A stretch of DNA of 64,000 bases from Hydractinia symbiolongicarpus. Taxonomy: Eukaryota > Cnidaria > Hydrozoa > Anthoathecata > Hydractiniidae. Under the pieces are notes generated by a model. The model searched no databases and was not told the origin of the DNA. It saw only the letters and a program-made list of their open reading frames with translations. Positions 42,984-55,100 of this stretch are shown piece by piece; the first letter of the stretch is position 1, and each line of letters begins with the position of its first letter. Position numbers and translations under genes: made by a program. The DNA is taken from NCBI RefSeq assembly GCF_029227915.1, contig NC_079884.1, positions 8,370,001 to 8,434,000 of the forward strand. Direction: 5' to 3'.

Positions 42984-45599
42984 GGTTATCGAGACATTAA
43001 GTTCAGTTGAAAATATATAGAGTAGCGTACAGACGTGTTTTTCCTTCTTTTAAATACAACAGGTCGTAGTTTATTAAAATCATAGAGATTTAACCTCCCC
43101 CTACAATTAGGTGGGGGAGGGGGTATACTCGTCTACATTAAATGAAGGCATTTTAGTGCAAGCTAATTCACAAGCTCGTCCCCAGGGTCTTTTTGGCATC
43201 GAGGCCAGCAGCGAAAAAACCTGTAGCCGTCAAGTGAGTGCTAGCGACTTGGACAAACCTCGGGGGACGGGAATCACTAAATCATAAAACGACGGAAGTT
43301 CTCGCATGCAAGAATGTCAGATATGTGGTTGATGAAATCGGCAAATAAAATAAAATGATATTTTACTTTTTATCATCTATTTTTTTTATTAGCACAAAGT
43401 CCGTATTATAAAACCAGCAAAATAATGTCTGATTGTTGTAAATACATAAAAAACCTTCCTTATTTTTTCTCTCGAACATTCTTTGTTACAGCTGCGTTGG
43501 AGAATTTTAAAAATCGTCAGTGTAATAAGTATCTGAAGTTAAAGGACCGACGCTAAATTTAAAGCGGTGGATTAGAGTCAATATAAATAAGCGTCAACAC
43601 TTTTAAAAGTTAGAGTCATTTGCAAATAGTATTCTGTTTCTGTGAAATGTGTAAAACAATACTTTGATTAATAAAATTGTGTCACTTTCAAGTTATGAAG
43701 GCAGAACACCGACACCGACAAACCGTTACATATGACGTGTATCATCATGCGAAGTGGCTTTTTAACCTTGTGTGGTTTAGAAAAAGACCCACCCAATATT
43801 ACGTCAATTGTTTCGGAAAACAATAATTACTTTTGTGGTCTAGTTTGTCAATTTAAATTTAAAGAAATCGCAGTGAGAGAAAATAATTCTTTGTTTCAGT
43901 CGCTGTTTTTTTTTCATCTTTTGTACACTTCAACAAGATTTTGCCTGCTCACAAATGTTAGATTATGAACTTTGAACAGATGACATCATTTCAATATCGC
44001 ATATCAGATTGTTGTCATATATTTCCGTGTAAACATGTTTTGTCTATATATTCTGACTATAAACAATTCTTGACAGGATGATAATATGCTGATAAATCAG
44101 AAATATAAATACAAAGTGCAACTTTAATATATTATATCGCCTTTAAAGACAAAACATAAATGGAGAACTCTGTTTTGGATTTGCCAACCTCGATCCCAGG
44201 GCTTGTAGCGTTTCTGATAGGAGGATGAAAGGATAAACGCTTTTCATCCTCATATCGAAAAACACTACAGACCCTGGGATCGAGTTTGGTGGATTTAATG
44301 TGCGTTTTAGAATAGATTTAGATGGACGGTTGTTGATGGTTGATTACTGTAATCAGTTTTAATAACTTTTACAGAGGGTATTGGGTTTATTCAAATATGG
44401 TTGGGGTCCACAAAATAACTACGGTTATGCATTATGTGCGCGTTAGTTTTTACTGGTCTTGACTGAAACAGCAGAAGATTTTTTTAAAAAACACACACAC
44501 ACATAAGAATAAAAAAACAGGTTCGTTCTTTTTTTAACTGATCCGAAAAGCGTTTCTCGATAACATTTGTAAAATTTTACTATGATGAAAGTGAAAATGG
44601 CTTGAGATTTGTTTTGTTAAAAAAAATGCAGAGATTACCTCTCATTCCGCAGTTAAAAATTTGAGTAAACATAAAACCACTGAGGTGGAGAAACCGGTAT
44701 TACCGAAAAGGTATTGAAGAGCAACTGTCCGATATCAAAAATATAATGCAGCTAGCTATCCGTGTGGATGAAATGAGGGACAAAATAACTGATAATCTAG
44801 CTACCTCACCAAAAAAACATCTGCTCCCTTTATATCTTTTAAGTGATGGTTTATAAGCAATTTTCAGCTGCATTTAGTTTTTTCTTACTTTAGAATAATT
44901 ATCAAATCCTCAACCAGTATATTTTTAGTATTGTCTTTTTTTGATTTGCTTGTGATATTTGTGACGTCTGTTGATTTTGTTATTTTTAACGACACTAAAA
45001 TAACATTATAGTTAGAATAGTGTTTTGTTTTTGGCAAGACTTTTTTAGCTATATCTTGTTCTCTCTAACGTTGCCAAATTCTTTACGATTATGACGTCTG
45101 TTACATTTTTACTACTCAATTTGTTTACCTTAGAGCTTTATTGTGAGGTGTCATATCATAAGAGTGTGTACATTATGTAGCTAGCTAAAGCTTTAGATAA
45201 AAAAAATGAAAACTTTGTTTTCATGATGTGATTGTATTGTATGGACTGCTTTGATAGTTAACACTAGCTATCTATCTAGGCTATAACGAATATAAATTGT
45301 AAAGCAAGTTAACTCTGTAATTTATTTTTTTTTTGACTTATTTTGGACTACATTTTTACTATTGATTGGCCTGTGTAAGAATAAACTCAGGCAGAAGAAA
45401 TTGGAAAAGATGGTTTATTTTGAAATATTTTTAAGATGTTGGCAGTAAACCGTTTACATATACATATGTAAAAAATTTTTCCTCAAAATTAGTTTAGCCA
45501 TTGCTTCCACTGTGTAAAACTTGAAGCGGTAATCGAAATAATGTATATATATATCCTGTCTTGTTTTTGACAAACTGTTGAAGGTGATATTCAGGTTGA
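42984..45599. other. Intergenic DNA with inverted-repeat elements
   Basis: No gene recognised. A short element with GTCCCCAGGGTCTTTTT and an inverse-like CCTCGGGGGACGGG lies at about 43177-43272. A foldback lies at 44189-44284. A weak open stretch near 44710-44850 (EEQLSDIKNIMQLAIRVDEM) could be a LINE ORF1 remnant. Confidence 0.4.
44189..44284. repeat. Foldback hairpin, about 96 bp
   Basis: Arms start CTCGATCCCAGGG and end CCCTGGGATCGAG. Pairing continues inward with GAGGATGAAA against TTTTCATCCTC around a short loop. Almost the whole segment is a stem. It is a palindromic MITE or a hairpin-forming insertion. Confidence 0.75.
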
Positions 45600-48500
45600 G
45601 ATGTTCTAGTTGCCCTCCAGCGAGAGATGATATTAGCTAGTTTCACCTGTCTCCATTTTAATTTGTCCTTAAACCTAAAAGTGTAATAAGGATATGATGA
45701 TGGCGCTGAGACGTGCAGACGTGCTCCAGTTATGTTTGATATTTTATATCTTGATTTGCTTGAGAAATTGTATATTGTTTAAAGAGCCAGAAATATCTGA
45801 GCTTTTTACTGGCAGATTGATAAGGATACTGTAAATAAATGTCCCTTTATTTTGCGGAAAAACAATCAACCTGTGAGAAAGATATTTTTATGTTTTTTGC
45901 TCATATGTTGCGGAGATATCGAACAATGTCCAGGACCTGTTGCTACATATAATGAACTATTGAGAAATATATGCAAAACCAAAGGTTTGAAATTAGCTCA
46001 TCTAAACGTACAAGGTTTGTCAACATCTTATAATGGTATTTGTCATGTTCTGGGGGAGAATCCTGATATTGATATATTGACTCTATCTGAAACGCACCTC
46101 ACGTACATTGATAATGACGAAGTATACAAAATTTCAGGTTACACTTTCGTAAGGCGTGATAGAACTAAAGGTCGTGGTGGGGGAGTGGCTATGTACATTA
46201 AAGAGAAAGTAAAATGGAAAAGGAGAAGCGAATTAGAACGGGAAAATGTTGAAAGTTTGTGGATCGAAATTATTTTCTCAAACGCAAAAAACGCTCTCTT
46301 GACATCATATTACAGTCCACCAAAAAGTTCAAATTATTTCATGAAAGATTTCAGTGATATATTGAATGAGCAGTTGTTACAAGCAACAAAGGAATCAAAA
46401 GAAGTCATACTCCTTGGGGATTTAAACACCAATTACCTCAAGAGACAAGGTAATGAGAATATAAAACAAACGTTGACATTAAATGGCTTTGTACAGTACA
46501 TCAAATCTACCCCTGTCACAATTAATTCTTCTACATTGGTCGACATCATTTCAAGTAATAAAGAGAACATTGTTAAAACCGAAGTTATTCCATTGTCTAT
46601 CAGTGATCACAACATGGTCATCTGCGTTCGTAAAATCAATCACACAAAATTTCGATTTACAAACGAATGAGAAACTTTGCACGTTATGACCATCAAGAAC
46701 TCGTCAAAGAACTTAAATCAACTGATTGGCATTCGGTCTTACATGAAACTGAAGTGAAAAATGCAGTTACTTTGTTTACAAATATTCTCAACAATGTTTT
46801 CGACCGTCATGCACCATTTGTAACGAGAAAAGTGAAAGGAAAACCAACTCCATGGTTAGACGAATCTGTTAAACCGCACATGGATCAGCGAGACAAACTT
46901 TCGAGAAAAGCAAGGAAATCAAACTCGTCAGAAAACTGGAGTGCTTACAAAAGGCTTCGAAACACGTGTACAAGTCTTCTCCGATCAGCCAGGCGCAAAT
47001 ATCATTAAAATTTCCTTAATGAAAACCGTTTAAATCCTAAAAACTTTTGGAAAGCTATCAAGAAAATATTTCCGTCGAAAAAGAAAACATCACCATCAAG
47101 TGAATTGGAATCAAACGAGAAAGTATCAAAATTTAGAGAATTCTTTGCTTCCATAGTAAATAAACTAAAGAAAAGGTTTTTCGCTCAAGAACTAATTCAA
47201 GATTTCATTTCACATATGTATCTGTAACCTTTGTTCAGAAAGAATTACGAACACTTAAACGGACAAAAGCAACAGGTCTGGACCAACTTCCACCTTCCCT
47301 TCTGAAAGATGTGGCTGGCGTAATATCGGTACCTCTTACACACATAATCAACCTATCATTAAAATCATCAACTGTCCTGTCACTATGGAAACAAGCAAAG
47401 ATCGTATCGGTCTTCAAGAGTGGAAATTCTGCGGATCCTTTGAACTGCAGACAAATTTCTGTTTTACCAACACTCTCGAAGATTCTGGAGAAGGCGGTAC
47501 ATACCCAACTAATAGATTACTTGGAAGAAAATTGCCTGTTAAACAACTGTCAGTTTGGATATAGAAAGAACCGTTCAACTGAATCTGCAGCTACTATTCT
47601 CGTGGACCATATCCGAAATGAAATCGATGATAAAAAATTTGTCGCAGCAGTATTCATGGATTTAAGTCGCGCCTTTGATACTGTTAGCCACAGCGTACTT
47701 ATCGAGAAGCTTAAATCATATGGTCTTAATCGTGGAGTGGTAGCATGGTTTGGTGATTGTTTTGTAGAACTTAGGTGGTTGAAGCAGACACTACACTCTC
47801 TACACCTTTCCAGCTAACGTCAGGAGCACCACAAGGGTCTATATTAGGCCCACTACTGTTTTTAATTTACTTCAACGACCTGGCAGAACATTTTCATCAT
47901 GCTCGTATTCTAATGTATGCAGATGACACCGTAATCTACTATTCCGACAACAATATTTATGCTATTGAGAATGTGCTCAACTCCAAGTTTGAAAGAGTTT
48001 TATGTTACATGAAGGATTCTGAGCTAATAATGAATTTGAAAATTGGAAAAGCTGAATCAATGTTGTTTGGCACTTCAAAAAAGTTATCAAAAGTACCAAA
48101 AGAGTTTGAAGTAAAGTACAACAACTATACTATCAATGTTACCGACGAGTCCAGCTATTTGGGCAACATCATTACTCCAACTTTAAACTTGGACAGAAAC
48201 TTTCAAGAGCGTTATAGAAAAATGTCCAACAGGATCAGATTGTTAACAAAAATTTGTGAATATCTAACACCTGAAGCTACATATAAAGTATATGATAGGA
48301 TGATTGAACCACTGATGTTGTATTGTTGTTCATTAAACTGAGATCTTACTTCAACCCAGCAAAAGAAGCTTACAAGTATTGAGAACCGGGCATCAGCACT
48401 CATTGGTGAGACTGTAGCTTCAATTCACAATAAAATGAAAATCAAATGTTGTTTAACAGTAAAAAGATGTATGTTGAATGATGTTTGTACTCCTTTGAAA

Positions 48501-48982
48501 AGTTATTTTATGGCTAATGAACACGCAATAAACACTCGAAATAAAGTGCTGTTATTGAAACTCCCTAAAGTTAGGTTATAGTTGGAAGAAAGTCTTTCCT
48601 CTTTCTTGGGGCTAAACTTTACAATTCCATACACAGGAATATTAGAGAAGTTGAAACTTTTAATTCTTTTAAAAACCATATCAAGATGCTAGAATTTTAA
48701 TTTGTTTTTATTAATAATACACTTTTGATTAAGAGTATGTGGAGTGTTTGGTATAGTCTGTATTTCTAGTGTTTCACGTCTTGTTTCTTCAGCTTCTTTC
48801 TTCTTCAGCTACACTTTTCTAGACACTCTGTATATTAACTTCTTTATTTATTTTTAACCTTTTAACCTTATAACATTTTATTTAAAATTTTTATACATTT
48901 ATTGTAACTTTAATATATATATTTTCGGTCCAACATTTATAGCAGAATATTATTTTCTGAAGTTGGTAACCAAGTAAAATAT

Positions 48983-49018
<36 letters not shown>
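45600..49018 (+). pseudogene. APE-type LINE retrotransposon (CR1/L2-like), near full length, mutated
   Basis: The frame from 45852 has a short leader with LLICCGDIEQCPGP, then an APE endonuclease with KLAHLNVQGLS, LTLSETHLT, VILLGDLNTNY and ISDHNMVI, so the catalytic Asn, Glu, Asp and His are present. After a frameshift at 46667 come the linker (PTPWLDESVKPH) and an in-frame TAA at 47006. The RT, in two further frames, has TGLDQLPPSLLKD, FMDLSRAFDTVSH, GAPQGSILGPLLFLIYFNDL and MYADDTVIYY. A TGA at 48339-48341 interrupts the C-terminal tail, which resumes and ends near 48700 (AKLYNSIHRNI). The element ends in (AAT)n at 48985-49015. The 5' limit is a guess. At least four disruptions make it inactive. 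Confidence 0.85.
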
Positions 49019-49019
<1 letters not shown>

Positions 49020-49177
49020 TGGCTTTGCTATTTTAAAAATGCTATTGACATCTAATGCCTTGCATACATTGTTCCATTAAGTCAGCTCTTGGCAAAACAC
49101 ATTTGAATGGTTTGTTTTATGCTGTAACTGTTAGAATTACTTTAAACTTTTTTTTATTTGAGGTGTGTATAAAAGAT

Positions 49178-52100
49178 ATGGATATAGAACTTGAGTCAAG
49201 AAATAAAAACTGTCAAGATAATAATGAAAGTCCAACATGCGGAAAAGACTTTATATATGTTGAAGACAATAGTAGTGATCCTGTAGACAAAAAGTCATTG
49301 TCGTCATTGACTTCAAGCAAGAAGTCTTTATGCAGCAATGGTAGTAGTTTTGCTGATGTCCAAAGTATTGATTATGAACCTAAAATGAGTAACGAACATG
49401 GTGAGGATGTTAGTAGACTGGTTGCTGAGGCACAAATGGAAGATTTCTTTCCAAATTATTATGCCGAAGAAGAAGCCATTGAAGATTCTAAAGAGTTTCG
49501 TTCACAGTCAGATCCTGATACAAGCAATACATCCGATGAAGATGATTTAGGTATAAAGCGGTCTTCGTCAGAGGGTCATGCAAAAGATGCTTGTGTCCTT
49601 TTTCATAATATAACTTATTTGGGCTCCTCAACGGTAAATGCACCGGTGAGTGAAATTGAACTACGTAAAGCAATGTCTATTTTAAGAGATCATACACAAG
49701 TCAGTATTGATGTGTTATTATCAGTTGGACTTAACCCACATGGTGACATTCGTTTGATAGACCCTGAGTCTAGGACAGACATTGCAACATATAGCATCAA
49801 TAAAATATGTTTTTGGGGAAAAGGTGATAGCAATAATCGTGAAAAGGATTGCTTTGCATTTAATATAAGTCACGGAAAAGAAGAAACAATATATCACTGC
49901 CATGTATTTAAAAGTGAAGAGGAAGATGATGTAAGTTCAAATTTTACATGTTTACCTAAATCTAAACTTGGTAAAACTGCATTATGTATATAATATTGTC
50001 GTTATTTTACAAGAAGTTTACTGAAAATTAGGACAACCGATTGCAGAAGTTGATCAGAAATTTAAAATTTGAATTGTGCTAGATAATTTAAAGTCCTTAT
50101 CCAAGGTTTTCTTCCTTCAAGGTTTCAAAGATTGTGCAATCGCTAGCTCAAACAGTAAAGAAAGACAAAAAGGTATTCTATTATTGTTATACATGCATTT
50201 TGTTTCATAAATTCTGTCATAATATTATATTTTAAACTACATTTGGGTACTCAAGTTTCTGTTTGTAAGCTTCCATTTTGGGCATGAAAACTGGTTTGTT
50301 TATGCAACGATAGTAGCTTATTGTGTTTTAAATCTTTGCTATTTAAAGATCATTTTTATGCTTTATGTGATAAAAATAGTTTGTTTTTTTATCCTTTTGC
50401 CAAAATATACATTGTTTTATTAAGTATCAGGCTACAAAACTAATATGTGTTTGGTTTTTGCAGAGAAAGCAGCTTGCATATCCACTGAAAAGAGGATTAT
50501 CTTTGGATCCAAACAACCTTACTTTTAAATTCAATATTACCTTGGATATTTGGGAAGAAGATGGCAAAGGCTCATTTCAAACTGTGTCTAGGGATAAAAA
50601 TCACTTCAAGTTAAGAAAAGAGCTTCATCGTAAAGTTGTCCTCATTATTGAGCAAGTGAGCAATCGTAAATTAAAGATAGAAAGGTAGGGGACTAGAATT
50701 TGAGATCATTTTGACTTTTACATTTCCAAAGATTCATACAAAATTTAACTCTTTAAATTTTTGCGTATGACTTGTTATAATTATTCTATCAGGATAAAAC
50801 TTAATTTGAGTAAGACATTTAATTTTTATTGTTATAGAACCCAAAGCTAAAACTAACCAATTATTTACTCATGAGATATAGTAATTTGCTTATTTTGCTT
50901 GTTTGAACCAAGCAAAAGAAATTTCAATAATTATTGGCTAACTGCAATTTAATAAGCTTTTACACACTAAAATAGTCTCACTTTTGGGTTACTCGGTCAC
51001 ACAATTTTTTTTAAAAAAATATGGCAAGCAAAGTTATCTGAAAATACAAGACATCTCATGGTAATTTTTTTTAGCTCTCTATTGTAAAAAAATGTAAGCA
51101 TCATAGCTCTAAATATCATCATTTGATTTAAAACAGTTATATAAACTTTCTTATGGAGATGTAAAGTGCCTGCAGCATCATTGACTAGGCATATTCTTGG
51201 TCAGGCACGTGAATGGTTTCTAAATGTTTTTGTTTTTTATTGGTACTTGTGATGAAAATAATATTTTGGGAAAATTTTGTGCTTTGTGCATTTTTCAAAC
51301 ATGGGTAAACTTTTTTTAATTCTAAAAACTGCTGAGATTTATCTAAAAGTATTACAAGTTGATATATTACTGATCCTGACACACCACATTGAGGTAGTTC
51401 GTTATAAAACTAAAGTAAAAAAAATTAATCCTGCTGGGTAAAAATGTTGTCTTTGATGATGATATGAGGTTCAATCAAGGTTAAAAATTCTCTGTTGAGA
51501 ATGGATACACAGATAAGTCATGAAAAAGATTTACATATATACATCCTATGAGGATAAAATGTAGTGTAGTGGGTTCGTTTTCAGCAACCATTTGTAGGGA
51601 CCACAGATCGAATCCCACTTGTTGACAGGCACTATGTTAAATGCACGATAAAGTAGTGGATTCATAAAAAAATGTGTTTTAGTATTACGACTTTCTGTAA
51701 ATTACTTTATATTTTTGAATATTTTTTGTCTCACAAGTAGTTTCAAAGTTTTAAGCCCCATGCCCCATGTATGACTTTTCATTATGGGTTGAAATCTGTG
51801 GTTGTGTTTGATGTCAAACTTACTCTGTATAAAGCTCTAATTTAATTTATACACCTTTGTATGCTAGTAATAAAATTAAATTTTGTTTTAGGTGTTTTGG
51901 TTTGCTTCTTGCTCAAGGCAAGGATGTTGCTGATCAAGATCTGCACCTGTTGCAATATGTATGTACCAATTTAATGATTATTCATGTAGATAAAAAGGGG
52001 TTTATGCAATGCTTCATTTAATCCTTTTTTAATTGTAGGTTCAAACAGATCAGCGTCCTAATGGTCGTGTCATTATCTCTGGTCACTGGGACCCAAGTAT

Positions 52101-55100
52101 AGAACACTGGAAACTACTAAATACAGATACAGGAAAAGGTATCATTTAAAGCACTCTTTAATCTGTTATTATGTTGTACACAAACATAATTTTTATTTGC
52201 TAACACTAACATTCTTGCTTTGTAGATAACCGAATTTCATTGACAGTGGCAGCTGACATTATATTTCAAGATCTCAAAGAACCTGTACGTATCTTTAAAG
52301 AAGCAAAAGTGAGAATTTTTGGTTCAACAGAGAAATTTTGGAATCCTAGTAAACCAAAAATACAAGAAGAATATATATTACAACTGAAAGAGGTAGGGTG
52401 CTCCTTTATTCTGTGAAAACAATGTAAAAGTTTCTGACCTTTTTTTAAGGTTGAAAACTTGCACAACTTTTTGGATTATTATTGATTGCAAATCAGCATT
52501 TAGAAAAATTTAGTGTGAGACAGTCTGAAAGTTTTTATGGTATTAATTTTCGCAATTTTTATCTAGTGTAATAAAATACAGTTCATGTTATCTTAAGAAA
52601 TCAGAGAACAATTTTAGAAAAAGTAGTTAAAACAACTCCAACCAGATAATTTTTCAACAATTATCATTTTTAAACATTTCTCAAGACTAATTTTCTTTGA
52701 TTAAGGTATTGTTGATCTTTGGTAATTAAATACAATATGTCCTTATGTTTTTCGCAAAGTAATTTCCTTACATTATGCACACCACAAAGATCACACTCTC
52801 AATTTACTTAATAAAATTACAAAATTATAACTGGTAATTAACTAAATTATTGTATTTTATTGCTTCTGGAGGGAAAAGCAGTATGAACACTCGTGAATGA
52901 ACATTCAGGATTGTTTATTTTAGACAGCATTGGTTGGTGCTTAAACTTGTGCCTCAGCAAGGATCAACCATGGTTTGCTCAATTATTACAATAAATGCAA
53001 TAATAAGATTAAACTCGCTGTGCTTCCTACAGAGGTTCTTGCTAAATTTTTGATGATACCTAACAGTTTTAGTCAAGTTTAGTATTTATTTTATCATGAA
53101 CATTTGAATTTTTATGGTACGGACATATGTATGGATAAATATCATTAGCTTTTACTTAAAAATAGAAGGTATACCTTCTAATCATTTTCCTAACAACTTT
53201 TATATAAAAAACCACTTTTTCTTTGGTGTTTTTTTAAAAAACTAATTTGAGTTAGTTTCATCATTTTTATGGTTTGATTTTAAACTTCAGGGTAGATACA
53301 GCCTGCAGGTATATATTTAGATAGTGACGAATATTCTTTCCATTTATGTTTTAAGCCTTTTATGTGATTTATATGATATAAATGATAGTAAGAAATTCTT
53401 ATATTTGCTTTCAGTTGTTTTAATAATACCACTTTCATTTTAATTAAATGTCTTTGAAAGATTTTATTCAATTTGTTCAAATACCTCTTGGGTTAAAGCT
53501 GACAGTAGTATATTATAATTTTGCATAAATAAGATTAGCTACTAACATTCTAAGAAAAGTGAGTCACACTACAGTTCAGTGAAGTTGACAACAGCTGAGT
53601 GCTACATTACATTAAAAAGTATGGTTAAAGAATTTAAACGAAAGCCAAAGTTCTTATATTTAAACAAGACAAAGGTGCCAAGGATTTTCATTTTCTAGAT
53701 TTGTAGTATTGCATTTGAAGCAGTGTTTACACAGTTAGGTTAGCTAAAGCATTGTTGAAGCTGTTGAAACATGTATGTTTTAACAGCCTTTCAACTTTGT
53801 TGTTTGTTGAAGTGCTCTCAGTCACCAAAGAAAAATGAACTCAGAATTACTAATGTACCTATCCTGTTTTAGCAATTTCAAAAAATTGATAAATACGTTT
53901 TAAAAATACAAAAGCTGTTGTAACGCAAAAATTTTCAAACTTTTATAAACTTTTATATTTTACTTTTCCCTTTAGCCATTGTCATAAATCTTTCATTTTC
54001 TTAATTTTTTGAAAAACGTGCCATTTTTAATGCATATTTGCTGAGATAGTTCTTCAAGATTTTAAAAACCATAAGGAGTGCTCACCTTTTTCAACTGATT
54101 AAAAGCAACTTGAGAAAAATTTTATGTTTCTGTTTCAATTTGTTAAAGCAACTTGAATTGCTTGTTCAATTATGTAAACTCCACTTTTTTTACAACAAAC
54201 AAACATTTTAACAGTGATTCTTCCTGTAAATAAATAATATGAATTGTTTGGCATGCACCATTTATCACAACTCAAAAAACTAAAGAAAAATTTTAAATAT
54301 CTAACCTATAGTTTCACCAACAATGCTAAAAGATGAATGTTTAATTCTGTACAGTGTTTTTTAGTTGCCAGATAAGCTAAAATAGTAATTTTTTTGTGAT
54401 TAGAATTTTACAGAACTTGGGGAGAAATATTTTGAAAAAGAAAGTCTACAAAGTGCAACTGACATTGCAAAGTTGAAAGCTTTCCAGAATGTTTCAAGGA
54501 ACTCTTCGTCATCGTTTTGGAGATCTAATCAGAACAAAGTACCAAATGAAAGAACAATCTCAGTTGATACAGAAGCAGAAGAAATCATAGGTAATGTATG
54601 TTTACGTTTATGTTTCAAAAGAGGGTATTGATTGAAATTTAATTAAAAAACACTTTTCAAAAAATTTGTACATTTTAAAAAACCGAGCTTCAATGGTATA
54701 CACATTGTTGTTTTAATACTAATATAGTTAGTAAGAATATCATACTTTTTTCTGTAATTTTTAGGGAACAAAACAGGTGCCCCTATAACCAAGTGATTTT
54801 TTTCGTTCCTAAATAACAAAAAAAAAATATTGCATAGAGGCCTATAATTCTGAAATGAATACATTATTTTACTTAAATTTGTCATAAATTAATTAAGCTT
54901 GCTGTGTGTTATTTCAATTGTTTTTAAAGACCAACAAATAGCTTTGTTAAAAACATTGCCAAATTCAGAAAGACAACTTGATTGTAAATTTAATTTTTAT
55001 ATTGTTTTAGGTTATATGCTTCCCTTTTCCTTTAATTTTCGGCATTGTTTCAGAAATGTTACAAAATAATTTCTGTTTAAGATTTAAAGAGATGAAGAAT

